This document shows, piece after piece, positions 37,609 through 46,898 of a DNA stretch of 64,000 nucleotides. A model generated the notes under the pieces. That model ran no database searches. It saw nothing but the letters and a program-made list of their open reading frames with translations, and was not told the origin of the DNA. Both the position numbers and the translations under genes were made by a program. Numbering within the stretch: the stretch's first letter is position 1; each line of letters starts with the position of its first letter. Where the stretch lies: positions 1-64,000 of the forward strand of contig NZ_JAESVD010000012.1 of assembly GCF_016765635.1 (NCBI RefSeq). The letters are read 5' to 3'. The stretch comes from Shewanella schlegeliana (GTDB taxonomy: Bacteria; Pseudomonadota; Gammaproteobacteria; Enterobacterales; Shewanellaceae).

Positions 37609-37676
37609 ATCCTTGCTCTCCATCTCGTTTTATCGCTCTTTCTAATCTTCTTATTCAGACTTGCAGAGTTTTGCGG

Positions 37677-39386
37677 TTAAGTTTGCTTGTCCATCTCTTC
37701 CATCATCTCTTGGTTAGACGCCCCTGGTGGTACTAGCGGCCAAACGTTGTGGGCATCGTCTATCGACACATGCAGTAAAAACGGCCCTTCGCTATTAAGC
37801 AGCTCATCTAGCCCTGCCTCGACATCACAAGCCTTATAGATATTGCGTCCAGGGATATCGAACGCCGATGCCATCTTGACGAAATCGGGGTTATCAGAAA
37901 GGTCGGTTTCGCTATAACGCTCTTCAAAAAACAGCTGCTGCCACTGCTTCACCATGCCGAGCTTTTGATTATCGATAAGCAGAATTTTGACCGGCAGGCG
38001 CCTACGCTTAATAGTGGTCAACTCCTGCACATTCATCATAAAAGAGCCATCGCCAGACACAGCCACAACCGTTGCATCAGGGCGGGCAACCTTAGCGCCA
38101 ATAGCCGCCGGCAGACCAAAGCCCATGGTGCCAAGTCCGGCACTTGATAAGTGATCTTCAGGACGGTTAAAGAACATATGCTGGGCGACCCACATCTGAT
38201 GCTGACCCACATCACAGGCAACCACACTGTCTTGAGGTAGCTTATGGGCAAGACGATTAAGCATAGCGGGGGCATAGATAAGCTCCCCCGGACGGTCATA
38301 ACACCATTGGTGCTGCAGTTTCATCTGTGCAACCTTGGCTTGCCAAGGGGCAAATTGCTCGCCTAAATTTTGAGTTAACGCAGGTAAGATCTGACGTAGA
38401 TCACCAGCAATGGCCACTTCAGGCAGGCGTAACTTACCTAACTCGGCAGCGTCAATATCCAGATGAATCACCTTGGCATTCTCAGCAAAGCTGGCCAAGC
38501 GCCCAGTGACTCGATCGTCAAAGCGCGCCCCAACCACAATCAATAAGTCGCACTCTTGCACCGCTAAATTGGCTGCTTTTGAGCCGTGCATGCCTAACAT
38601 GCCCAAGTAGCCAGGCGTATCGGGTGCGATAGAGCCTAACCCCTTTAGAGTGGCTACCGATGGAATGCCTGTGACCTTGATAAAATCACGTAACGGGTCA
38701 ACCGCGCTTGCCATACCCACACCGCCACCAACGTAGAGCATAGGCCGCTGAGATTGACTGATAAGCTCGCGAGCAGCGTTTATCTGCTCGGGTGTATGTT
38801 CAGGCTCTGCCGTTACCGCTTGTAGCGGCGTCTTGTATTCGAGCATAGCAATCTGAACATCTTTGGGGATATCGACCAAGACAGGGCCGGGGCGACCAGA
38901 GGCGGCGATCTCAAAGGCTTTATAAAGTGTAGGAACAAGCTCATCGACATGGGCCACCATAAAACTGTGCTTAGTGCATGAGAGTGACATACCTAAAACA
39001 TCGATCTCCTGAAAGGCATCGGTGCCGATAACAGCGGTAGAGACTTGACCAGTAATGGCAACCACGGGAACAGAATCGAGCAGCGCATCGGCCAATGAGG
39101 TCACTAGGTTAGTCGCCCCTGGGCCTGAAGTCGCAAAACAAACGCCAGTTTGACCGCTGGCTCTGGCGTAACCGACTGCAGCGAAGGCGGCGCCCTGCTC
39201 GTGACGGCTGAGAAGGTGCTCAACAGGGCTGCCATAGATCGCATCATAGATAGGCATTATCGCGCCGCCTGGATAGCCAAATACGGTTGTTACACCATGT
39301 GCAGCAATCGCTTTGATGACGGCGTCGGCGCCTCGTATCATCTGCCCTGGTTCCATTTGCCCCTGCTCCATCTGCCCTTGTTCCAT
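37677..39386 (-). CDS. ilvG: Acetolactate synthase II large subunit (IlvG)
   Basis: About 569 residues. ThDP enzyme that joins two pyruvates, or pyruvate and 2-oxobutanoate. Motifs: FGYPGGAIMPIYDAI, LSRHEQGAAFAAVGYARASG with the ThDP Glu, and GDGSFMMNVQELTT. The N-terminus is odd: a GTG at 39401 is followed in frame by ATGs at 39386, 39371, 39356 and 39341, three of them starting a MEQGQ-like 5-residue repeat before the conserved MIRGADAVIKAI. I prefer 39386 because GGAG lies about 9 bases upstream. Confidence 0.93.
   Translation of the reverse strand: MEQGQMEQGQMEPGQMIRGADAVIKAIAAHGVTTVFGYPGGAIMPIYDAIYGSPVEHLLSRHEQGAAFAAVGYARASGQTGVCFATSGPGATNLVTSLADALLDSVPVVAITGQVSTAVIGTDAFQEIDVLGMSLSCTKHSFMVAHVDELVPTLYKAFEIAASGRPGPVLVDIPKDVQIAMLEYKTPLQAVTAEPEHTPEQINAARELISQSQRPMLYVGGGVGMASAVDPLRDFIKVTGIPSVATLKGLGSIAPDTPGYLGMLGMHGSKAANLAVQECDLLIVVGARFDDRVTGRLASFAENAKVIHLDIDAAELGKLRLPEVAIAGDLRQILPALTQNLGEQFAPWQAKVAQMKLQHQWCYDRPGELIYAPAMLNRLAHKLPQDSVVACDVGQHQMWVAQHMFFNRPEDHLSSAGLGTMGFGLPAAIGAKVARPDATVVAVSGDGSFMMNVQELTTIKRRRLPVKILLIDNQKLGMVKQWQQLFFEERYSETDLSDNPDFVKMASAFDIPGRNIYKACDVEAGLDELLNSEGPFLLHVSIDDAHNVWPLVPPGASNQEMMEEMDKQT
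39341..39386 (-). repeat. 15-bp tandem repeat at the ilvG start (MEQGQ)
   Basis: Three copies of ATGGARCARGGGCAR, each beginning with ATG, directly before the conserved ilvG N-terminus. Each copy ends in a short AGGG-like stretch 3-4 bases before the next ATG. Confidence 0.85.
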
Positions 39387-39462
39387 AAATCCATGCTCCA
39401 CTACAATTAACTTATTTCATAAGGACTTAGATTAGACTTTTCTGTCTCTAAGCCCTTAAACG

Positions 39463-39497
39463 AAAAAACCCCCGTTCCTTTCGGAGCGGGGGTTTTT
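39463..39497 (-). terminator. Attenuator terminator of ilvGMEDA
   Basis: On the minus strand CCCCCGCTCC-GAAA-GGAACGGGGG forms a strong stem with one mismatch, ending in six T, between the leader peptide and ilvG. The CCCCCGCT arm (39485-39492) is also complementary to AGCGGGGG inside the leader peptide gene (39542-39549). This gives the alternative antiterminator pairing expected of amino-acid attenuation. Confidence 0.9.
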
Positions 39498-39514
39498 GCA
39501 ATCTTAAACCTAGG

Positions 39515-39610
39515 TTAGGTGTGTCGATTCAATATGCGCAGCCCCCGCTGTGATTTAATAATCACGACGGTAATAATCACAATAATGAGCTGGGCAGCTT
39601 GGTTGAACAT
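39515..39610 (-). CDS. ilvL: ilv operon leader peptide (IlvL)
   Basis: 31 residues: MFNQAAQLIIVIITVVIIK then SQRGLRILNRHT. Eight Ile, three Val and three Leu codons, with six Ile and three Val grouped in codons 9-18, fit control by charged tRNA-Ile and tRNA-Val. The codons CAG CGG GGG, just after the control codons, form the sequence that can pair with the attenuator's 5' arm. It sits 129 bp before the ilvG start, as in enteric ilvGMEDA. It is too short for usual gene finding; identification rests on composition, position and the paired RNA structure. Confidence 0.9.
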   Translation of the reverse strand: MFNQAAQLIIVIITVVIIKSQRGLRILNRHT

Positions 39611-39954
39611 ATTCGACTGGGTTCCTAATCAGATTCTTTGCTTAAATTCGGTATCGTCTAAAACGCGACCATTAAGAAGTACCACAAAGCCTATAAAAAA
39701 CACAATAAAAACTTTCTAACATCAAAATTTATCATCTAGTCTATGCGGTTTAGGCCGTGACCAGTGCAAAAATAGCTGATGCTCTGCCTGACTTTATTAC
39801 TGCTATTAAGGTGTTAATCCTTAATGGTTTATCGAAAGTGGTTTATCGAAAGTGCTTTTTCTAAAAACGTGACTGTCTCAAATTCCAATTTATTTAGCCA
39901 AAGGCTTAAACAAAACTCCGTCTAAGCCCGGCTAAAATAGATATAAAAACTACA
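39611..39954. other. Promoter-bearing gap between ilvC and ilvL
   Basis: No gene seen. It must hold the ilvL promoter, but no convincing -10/-35 pair stands out. A direct repeat TTTATCGAAAGTG occurs twice at about 39827-39855. There is no clear terminator for ilvC. Confidence 0.5.
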
Positions 39955-41436
39955 TTACTTCTCTTCGACGATGCGCTTCATTTCTGTCATATAGCCACGT
40001 AGTTCGGCGCCAATCTCTTCAACCCCTGTGCCACGAATCGCAGCATTAACCTCGATTAAACGGACGTTATCAACGCCATTGGTCGCATCTTGTAAGCCAC
40101 CACCTAGGTACTCGGCAGACATGCTTGCCACATAGTCTTTCAGTAGTGGCAGCGCTGCATGGTTGAACAGGTAGCAGCCGTACTCCGCCGTATCTGAAAT
40201 CACCACATTCATCTCGTATAAACGTTTACGGGCGATGGTGTTAGCGATAAGTGGCGTCTCGTGCAGTGACTCGTAGTAAGCCGACTCTTCGATGATGCCT
40301 GCAGCAACCATGGTATCGAAAGCAAGCTCTACACCCGCCTTAATCATCGCCACTAGGAAGATGCCTTTATCGAAGTAAGTTTGCTCATCGATATGCTCCT
40401 CACAACCAGGGGCATTTTCAAAACCAGTATCATTGGTTTCGCTGCGCCACTTAAGGAGGTTGGCATCGTCGTTAGCCCAGTCTTGCATCATTGTCTTAGA
40501 GAACTCGCCACCTATGATGTCATCCATATGCTTTTCAAATAGTGGCTTAAGGATAACTTTCAACTCTTCAGCCATATCAAATGCCTTGATCTTGGCTGGG
40601 TTTGATAGGCGATCCATCATATGGGTGATACCACCATGCTTAAGCGCTTCGGTCGTTGTCTCCCAACCCTGCTGAATAAGTTTAGCCGCATAACCTGGCT
40701 CGATGCCATCGGCAACCATCTTCTCATAACCTAGGATGGCACCCGTTTGCAGCATGCCACAAAGGATGGTTTGCTCACCCATTAGATCTGACTTCACTTC
40801 GGCAATGAAAGAGGAGTGCAGTACGCCGGCGCGATCGCCACCAGTAGCGCTTGCATAAGCCTTAGCGATATCGAAACCTTCCCCCTTAGGATCATTTTCT
40901 GGGTGAACTGCAATCAGTGTTGGTACACCAAAGCCACGCTTATACTCTTCACGGACTTCAGTACCCGGACACTTAGGTGCGACCATAATTACCGTGATAT
41001 CAGGACGAACCTGCATGCCCTCTTCAACGATATTGAAACCGTGAGAGTAAGACAGAGTTGCACCTTGCTTCATTAACGGCATAACCGTATTAACGGCATT
41101 GGTGTGCTGTTTATCAGGCGTTAGGTTTAGTACCAGATCCGCATCAGGGATCAGCTCTTCGATAGTGCCAACGCGAAAACCGTTGCCCGTGGCTTTCTGG
41201 TAAGAATCACGCTTCTCAGTAATCGCCTGCTCACGCAATGCGAAAGAGATATTTAGACCCGAGTCACGCATATTCAAGCCTTGGTTAAGACCTTGAGCGC
41301 CACAGCCAAGAATGACGATGTTCCAGCCCTTGATGAAGTTACAGCCTTCGCTAAACTCACTACGATCCATAAAGCGGCACTGAGCCAGCTGTTGCAATTG
41401 TTGACGCAAATTCAGAGAGTTAAAATAGTTAGCCAT
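39955..41436 (-). CDS. ilvC: Ketol-acid reductoisomerase, class II (IlvC)
   Basis: 493 residues from MANYFNSLNLRQQL, nearly the same start as E. coli (491 aa). Converts acetolactate to dihydroxyisovalerate with NADPH. Rossmann motif ILGCGAQGLNQGLNMRDSG; MVAPKCPGTEVREEYKRGFGVP; a duplicated C-terminal knotted domain, as in class II. An upstream in-frame start (MVYQ) is less likely. It is divergent from its activator gene ilvY. Confidence 0.97.
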   Translation of the reverse strand: MANYFNSLNLRQQLQQLAQCRFMDRSEFSEGCNFIKGWNIVILGCGAQGLNQGLNMRDSGLNISFALREQAITEKRDSYQKATGNGFRVGTIEELIPDADLVLNLTPDKQHTNAVNTVMPLMKQGATLSYSHGFNIVEEGMQVRPDITVIMVAPKCPGTEVREEYKRGFGVPTLIAVHPENDPKGEGFDIAKAYASATGGDRAGVLHSSFIAEVKSDLMGEQTILCGMLQTGAILGYEKMVADGIEPGYAAKLIQQGWETTTEALKHGGITHMMDRLSNPAKIKAFDMAEELKVILKPLFEKHMDDIIGGEFSKTMMQDWANDDANLLKWRSETNDTGFENAPGCEEHIDEQTYFDKGIFLVAMIKAGVELAFDTMVAAGIIEESAYYESLHETPLIANTIARKRLYEMNVVISDTAEYGCYLFNHAALPLLKDYVASMSAEYLGGGLQDATNGVDNVRLIEVNAAIRGTGVEEIGAELRGYMTEMKRIVEEK

Positions 41437-41558
41437 CTGATATACCACCTTGATTCTGGATTGTTATACGGGCTGACTCTTGGCCGAGTCACGCTGTGAT
41501 TAAAATCACTATAGCGCAAGCTTTTCATTGCTTAAAATGATATATTCGAAACGTCACG

Positions 41559-41573
41559 TTGCATTTTTTGCAA
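41559..41573. promoter_or_regulatory. Candidate IlvY operator
   Basis: TTGCATTTTTTGCAA, an interrupted dyad in the ilvC-ilvY gap, fits a LysR-type box. In E. coli IlvY binds between these divergent genes; binding here is inferred. Confidence 0.5.
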
Positions 41574-41619
41574 TATAAATTCGATTCATAATTTCTGACA
41601 AACCGATGGAGAGCAGTGC

Positions 41620-42492
41620 TTGGATATTCGAACCATAAAACTCTATCTGCATTTAGCAGACAGTTTGCACTTTGCCAGAACTGCGCAGGCGATGCATGTC
41701 AGCCCCTCAACCCTGAGCCGTGCCATGCAGAGGCTAGAAGAGGAAGTCGGTGCGCAGCTGTTTCAACGTGACAACCGCAGCGTGACCCTAACCAGCGCCG
41801 GAGTCGAGTACCGCCATTTTGCCGAATCGACATTAGAACAGTGGGGAAAGCTTAAAACCAAGATCGACCCTAAGCAGGACTTTCTCAGGGGGAGGCTAAA
41901 TCTATATTGCTCGGTAACCGCCGCCTATAGCCATCTACCCGGATTACTGGATCGCTTTAGACGAGAACACCCACTCGTTGAGATTGCCCTCACCACAGGT
42001 GACGCCGCCAATGCGGTCAATGAGGTGCGCAACAACCGCGCCGATATCGCCATCGCCGCCCTACCAGATCCGTTTCCCGACAACCTGCATTTCGCCAAAA
42101 TCGATGACGTACCGCTGTCGATCATCGCCCCGACTTTCAGGTGTCAGGTACAAGAGCTGCTAACCGAATCTTATATCCCTTGGGATAGATTGCCCTTTAT
42201 CGTGCCAGAGCACGGACCTGGGCGAAAACGTACCGACAACTGGTTTAAGTCTTTGGGGTTAATCCCCAATATTTATGCCCAAGTGTCGGGACAAGAAGCG
42301 ATCGCTTCTATGGTAGCGCTGGGCTGTGGCGTGAGTATTACTCCAGAGGTTGTGATCAACAACAGCCCGGTACGAGACCGAATTCAACTGCTGGCCTCAC
42401 CGATCGATATCCCGCCCTTTGAATTAGGTTGTTGCTGTAAAAGCAAACGAAGACAAGAACCCGTTATCGAAGCTTTTCTGCAGGCGATTTAG
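41620..42492 (+). CDS. ilvY: LysR-type activator of ilvC (IlvY)
   Basis: 290 residues starting with TTG, with GGAGAG about 7 bases before it. The start MDIRTIKLYLHLADSLHFARTA and MHVSPSTLSRAMQRLEEE match IlvY. It activates ilvC in response to acetolactate and related substrates in E. coli. The last 72 bases are repeated twice just downstream, so the 3' end has been duplicated. Confidence 0.92.
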   Translation: MDIRTIKLYLHLADSLHFARTAQAMHVSPSTLSRAMQRLEEEVGAQLFQRDNRSVTLTSAGVEYRHFAESTLEQWGKLKTKIDPKQDFLRGRLNLYCSVTAAYSHLPGLLDRFRREHPLVEIALTTGDAANAVNEVRNNRADIAIAALPDPFPDNLHFAKIDDVPLSIIAPTFRCQVQELLTESYIPWDRLPFIVPEHGPGRKRTDNWFKSLGLIPNIYAQVSGQEAIASMVALGCGVSITPEVVINNSPVRDRIQLLASPIDIPPFELGCCCKSKRRQEPVIEAFLQAI

Positions 42493-42761
42493 CTTCCCCG
42501 ATAAGTTAATGAACAGAGTACTGCCATGCACACAATCGATATCCTGTCATGTCGAACTAGGTTGCAGCTGTAAGAGTAAGCGCTTACAAGAGCCTGTCAT
42601 CGAAGCTTTTCTGCAGGCGATTTAGCTTCCCCGATAAGTTAATGAACAGAGTACTGCCATGTACACAATCGATATCCTGTCATGTCGAACTAGGTTGTTG
42701 CTGTAAAAGCAAACGAAGACAAGAACCTGTCATCGAAGCTTTTCTACAGGCGATTTAGCTT
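42421..42761 (+). repeat. 133-bp tandem repeat of the ilvY 3' end
   Basis: Copies begin at 42421 (inside ilvY), 42554 and 42687, each 133 bp apart; the third is cut after about 75 bp. Each holds the codons ELGC(C/S)CKSK...IEAFLQAI and a TAG. Copy 2 differs from copy 1 at 12 of 72 coding bases, eight at third codon positions, while the 60-bp spacer differs at only one base. Confidence 0.93.
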
Positions 42762-42780
42762 CGCTAAATAAGCGTATGGC

Positions 42781-43719
42781 TTAGTCTTTTCGATTACCAC
42801 GCACACCATCGATAATCAGGTTGCGCAGCCAGCTATGACTTGGGTCCAGATTAAAGTGCTTATGCCAGACTAGGACATAGGCACCAGGCTCCACATGGAC
42901 AGGGACATCGAGGCAGACCAGATCATAGTTGACCATCATCTGCTGAATATATTTTCGCGGCGCACACAAGATAAGGTCGCTATTCTCACACAAGTCCATC
43001 GCACAATTAAAGTCGGTCATGTTGACCGCGACATCGCGCTGTAGATGTTCTAAACGCAGTACATCATCGAGCAGCCAGTGCTCCAAACCACCAAAGGCTA
43101 CCTGCAGGTGACGATACTTAAGAAAAGTGTCTAAGTTCCATGACTCCTTCAGTGCGGGGTGGTCACGCCTTAGCAGGCAAACGGGATAGTCACGAATAAG
43201 CTCTGTCGCGCCAAGCTCTTCTGGTAAGTTATTCATATGCAGCAAGGAGCGCTTATCCCACTCACGGCAGATAATCCCCATATCAATTTCACAGCGTAGC
43301 AGCATGTCCATACTGGTATGCGACCAAGTATGACCATTAATACTCACCTGAGGCGCAGCCTTTAGTAGCTTTGGCATAAAATGTGGGTAGGTTAGCGAAT
43401 AGGCCGTTTCGACAATGTGCATACGAAAACGACGCTGACTCTCAGCCGGGTCAAAGGTACTAGGACGGGTAAATTGATCGAGCTTTTGCAGCACCTCTCT
43501 CAGTTCTGGCGCTAACTGCAAAGCACGGGGCGTGGCTTTTAAGCCATAAGCCGTACGTTCGAACAGTTGGTCATCGAAGGTTTCTCTCAATTTACTCAGC
43601 TGCTTACTCACCGCCGACTGACTCAAGTGCAATCTCGATGCAGCCGCAGTTACGCTCTGCTCCTCGAGCAGCACTTCTAACACTCTGAGTAAATTGAAAT
43701 CCAACTGTTTCACAATCAA
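42781..43719 (-). CDS. LysR-family regulator, YidZ-like
   Basis: 312 residues. The N-terminal helix-turn-helix (SVTAAASRLHLSQSAVSKQLSKLRETFDDQLFER, in pieces) is clear. The ligand domain keeps RRDHPALKESWNLDTFLKY and VLVWHKH, which resemble E. coli YidZ. YidZ is poorly understood, with a link to anaerobic nitric oxide resistance. The target genes are unknown; a long AT-rich gap lies upstream. Confidence 0.85.
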   Translation of the reverse strand: MIVKQLDFNLLRVLEVLLEEQSVTAAASRLHLSQSAVSKQLSKLRETFDDQLFERTAYGLKATPRALQLAPELREVLQKLDQFTRPSTFDPAESQRRFRMHIVETAYSLTYPHFMPKLLKAAPQVSINGHTWSHTSMDMLLRCEIDMGIICREWDKRSLLHMNNLPEELGATELIRDYPVCLLRRDHPALKESWNLDTFLKYRHLQVAFGGLEHWLLDDVLRLEHLQRDVAVNMTDFNCAMDLCENSDLILCAPRKYIQQMMVNYDLVCLDVPVHVEPGAYVLVWHKHFNLDPSHSWLRNLIIDGVRGNRKD

Positions 43720-44290
43720 CCTTCTATTGATGGCATAGTAATGCCTCTTATCATAAAGGCTTTGTGAACTAACGCTATGGAAATTCTATTTATCGGGATG
43801 GTTTCTGAACAGGGATTGGCTTTCATCACTATTGCTAACCCGCAGCCAGCTTAATAACTGCAGAGCATTATTTAGCAATAAGGTTAAAAAACGTAAGATA
43901 AGCAGTCTAATAAATATCACGATGGCTAAATATACGGCTAGAACTCATCTTCAGCTTCACACACTAAAGTGGAGGCTTGATATTTGTGTTCAACAAAGCA
44001 TCAGTGGATAACACGCCGTTTAGCATCACGCTTATGGTTCAATAAAAATAGATTTAATAGAGTACAGCTTAACAGAATAAGTAGAGTGACATTCAAACCA
44101 ATGACTAAAATAAAAAAACACCATCTCAGTTAATAACTTCACAAATAACTCGACACAAGCCTTTAAATAACATCACCATAGCAGCCATTATATTCATGAT
44201 CACAATCATGCTTTCACGGCAACCGTGACTACAAACACGTTATGTTTAAAAAATGAGTTCTATATCAAAGGCCTGAATAATAAAATCTCA
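43720..44290. other. 571-bp AT-rich gap, no gene seen
   Basis: Both strands lack a supported reading frame. TCACGG-CAA-CCGTGA (44214-44228) and ATGAT-CACA-ATCAT (about 44197-44210) are short inverted repeats. It may hold the promoter of the LysR gene at 42781. Confidence 0.5.
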
Positions 44291-45136
44291 TTACTCACTG
44301 CTACTAGAGATAATTCTGTCAATTAGGCCTATCTGCTGTAATTCCAACTTGCGCTCTTGATTGACATAGATAGCAATAGGGCCATCGATATCCCCCTCTG
44401 TCGGGCCAAGACATTTTTCAAGCATGTCGTTATTTAGAATAATTTGCTCAGGTAGTAAACCTATCCCCATGCCCCGTTCGATTAATTTACAAGAAAAGTC
44501 TGGCGTGTCGATCACCATGACCTTTCTGAAGTTAGGGTTGTTATACATACACTCGCTTAAGTCATGCCAATGGTTCCACACATCAGAATGCACAAAGGTA
44601 GGGATAGGAGTAGCGAACTCAATGCCTCTCTTCTTTGCCCAGAAAAACTTAAGGTTATCCAACTCATCAACATGTTCAAATATGGGGTGGTTATGGAATA
44701 TCCCCTCAGTAATAACCAGGTCGACATCACCTGAGTCCATCCAGCCTTTAATCGTTGCCAGTTCGCCAGTATTAATTTGAATAAAAAACTCTTCGATAAA
44801 CTCTGGCGTTAACTTAGCCGACAAATACTTTTCATACAATCTAGGTTGAGTTGCAATTTTAACAACCGACTTTCTATTAATCTGAGACAACGCCGAGTTC
44901 ATCTCATTAAGCGAAATAATAACGGCTTCAGCCTTTAGGTAAATGTCACTTCCAGCCGGAGTCAATCGAACTCCATGGCTTTGTCTTTCAAATAGTTTAG
45001 TGCCCATCTTTTTCTCTAAAGCAATAATACTAGCGCTTACACTTGGCTGTGTTGTTTTTAAAAAACTGGCCGCTTTTGAGAAAGAGGAAAACTTTGCTGA
45101 ATAATAAAAATGATGAATTACCGTATTGTTAATCAT
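44291..45136 (-). CDS. LysR-family regulator next to the flavoprotein-cytochrome-lyase unit
   Basis: 281 residues. The N-terminal HTH is clear (FSSFSKAASFLKTTQPSVSASIIALEKKMGTKLFER, in pieces); the effector domain is typical in size. It is divergent from the flavoprotein gene at 45396 with a 259-bp shared gap, the usual LysR layout. It is the best candidate to control that three-gene unit. The ligand may be the unit's substrate or the unsaturated acid; this is inference. Confidence 0.88.
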   Translation of the reverse strand: MINNTVIHHFYYSAKFSSFSKAASFLKTTQPSVSASIIALEKKMGTKLFERQSHGVRLTPAGSDIYLKAEAVIISLNEMNSALSQINRKSVVKIATQPRLYEKYLSAKLTPEFIEEFFIQINTGELATIKGWMDSGDVDLVITEGIFHNHPIFEHVDELDNLKFFWAKKRGIEFATPIPTFVHSDVWNHWHDLSECMYNNPNFRKVMVIDTPDFSCKLIERGMGIGLLPEQIILNNDMLEKCLGPTEGDIDGPIAIYVNQERKLELQQIGLIDRIISSSSE

Positions 45137-45395
45137 AGTGCTATGTGCTCTAAGTCTATATTTTTATGGTTATGAGATTACAATCAAACACACGTTAATT
45201 CGCTAAAAATAACCCTAGTAAAAAATAGCTATTGATAATCATACTTCACGGTATTTATAGCGGTGGTGTCGCTTACAATAGCAGGTATTGCCTTTTCTTA
45301 TACCACGATATATCAGATAAACATCACAAACTAAGAACTGAGTGATAAATATTATTTACCACGAAAACTAACTAGAGCTAATTAGTGGGATAATA

Positions 45396-46898
45396 ATGAA
45401 AAGAAGAGAATTTCTAACTAAAAGCATGGGTGTCACCGCAGCCATGGCTTTACCTTTTTCAACGACAGCCGTTGCATCGGAAAATAGTTGGGATCGTGAG
45501 TATGACTTAATCATTGTCGGCAGTGGCTTTGCTGGATTGGCCGCAGCCTACTCAGCAAACAAGGCTGGAATAAAAAACATACTCGTTCTCGAAAAGATGG
45601 AAACCTGGGGCGGCAACTCGGCTATTTGCGGCGGTATTGCCTGTATGCCAAACACATCACTTCAAAAAAAGCACGGCATTGAAGACTCACCAGAACTCAT
45701 GATTAAAGACATGATAAAAGCGGGTCGTGGGTTCAATCACCCAGAGCTATGTAAAACCCTAGCAACACAAGCCCATACCGTTTACGACATGCTAATTGGT
45801 TGCGGCGTTGAATTTATGGATAAGATTATCCGCCTTGGTGGACACAGCGCACCGAGAGCCCATATCCCTGCCAATGCATCTGGTGGCGGAATTGTGGTAC
45901 CGATGCACAAATACCTGCTAGATAAAGGTGTCCAGTTCCAAAACCGCACTCAAGTCACCACATTGCTGCGTGATAAGGACAACGCGATTACAGGTGTTGC
46001 TGTTCAAGAGAAATTCGACTTCGATACTGAAAAGTTCAAGAGTGAGCAGACCTACAAGTCTCGCCACGGTGTTATCGTTGCAACTGGTGGTTGGGGTCAA
46101 GATAAGCAGTTTGTTAAAACCACCATGCCTATCTATGCGCACCTAGAAGCCACGGCCCAACCAGGCGCAACGGCAGGCATGATCAAATCACTGCTCGCAG
46201 TAGGCTCATTACCTATCATGATCGACATGTATCAGCTTGGCCCTTGGGCATCTCCTGATGAGCGTGGAGCGGGACCTGCATCTTTCTTTGCCGACTACTC
46301 ATTTAGCGAAGGCATTGCCATCGACCCGATGACGGGTAAGCGCTTTATGAACGAACTGGCCGATCGCCGTACCCGTGCAGAAGCCCAGTTAGTGGTATTG
46401 GAGAAAGGCACAGAAGAAAAGCCTAACTACCCATTTACCTTCTGCAGCGAAGCCACCACCAAGCGCGCCGAAGGGTTTAAGGGAGCTTACCGTGATGGTG
46501 CGGTTAACAAGTCGAACTCTGTTGCCGAACTTGCCAAGCGTCACGGCGTCGATGAAAAGCTGCTGGCTCAATCTATCGCAGATTGGAACGAGATTGTTGA
46601 GGGCAAGCCCGATCCATTTAACAAGCCGTTAGATAGAAGAACCGAGTTAAAGCCACCATTTTACTCACTTAGATTGTCACCTAAGTTGCATTACTGCATG
46701 GGCGGCGTAGCAATTACTCCAAACGCTGAAGTTATTGATGCAACGACATGTGAACCGATTAAAGGCCTCTTTGCTGCTGGTGAAGTTGCCGGTGGTACTC
46801 ACGGTATGGATCGCTTAGGTGGGTGTTCATCGGTTGACGGTTTAGTTTTTGGGCAGATTGCAGGCAGAACTGCAGCAAATTATAAGGCGAACGCATAA
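45396..46898 (+). CDS. Tat-exported FAD flavoprotein reductase (fumarate/urocanate reductase family)
   Basis: 500 residues. Twin-arginine signal KRREFLTK (residues 2-9), cut near VASE. FAD Rossmann motif GSGFAGLAAA (42-51) and ETWGGNSAICGG. The C-terminus keeps His469 (GGTHG) and Arg473 (MDRLGG), matching Fcc3/UrdA substrate residues, and NELADRRT holds the likely proton-shuttle Arg. The Fcc3 His365 site is replaced by QLGPW, so the substrate is probably not fumarate. No haem or flavinylation domain is fused; electrons should come from the tetrahaem cytochrome encoded next, whose ATG overlaps this stop codon. Expected to reduce an unsaturated carboxylic acid in the periplasm. Confidence 0.9.
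   Translation: MKRREFLTKSMGVTAAMALPFSTTAVASENSWDREYDLIIVGSGFAGLAAAYSANKAGIKNILVLEKMETWGGNSAICGGIACMPNTSLQKKHGIEDSPELMIKDMIKAGRGFNHPELCKTLATQAHTVYDMLIGCGVEFMDKIIRLGGHSAPRAHIPANASGGGIVVPMHKYLLDKGVQFQNRTQVTTLLRDKDNAITGVAVQEKFDFDTEKFKSEQTYKSRHGVIVATGGWGQDKQFVKTTMPIYAHLEATAQPGATAGMIKSLLAVGSLPIMIDMYQLGPWASPDERGAGPASFFADYSFSEGIAIDPMTGKRFMNELADRRTRAEAQLVVLEKGTEEKPNYPFTFCSEATTKRAEGFKGAYRDGAVNKSNSVAELAKRHGVDEKLLAQSIADWNEIVEGKPDPFNKPLDRRTELKPPFYSLRLSPKLHYCMGGVAITPNAEVIDATTCEPIKGLFAAGEVAGGTHGMDRLGGCSSVDGLVFGQIAGRTAANYKANA

Noticed and set aside
39519..39719. 66-codon plus-strand frame
   Set aside because: It lies opposite ilvL; the minus-strand leader with its paired attenuator explains the region better.
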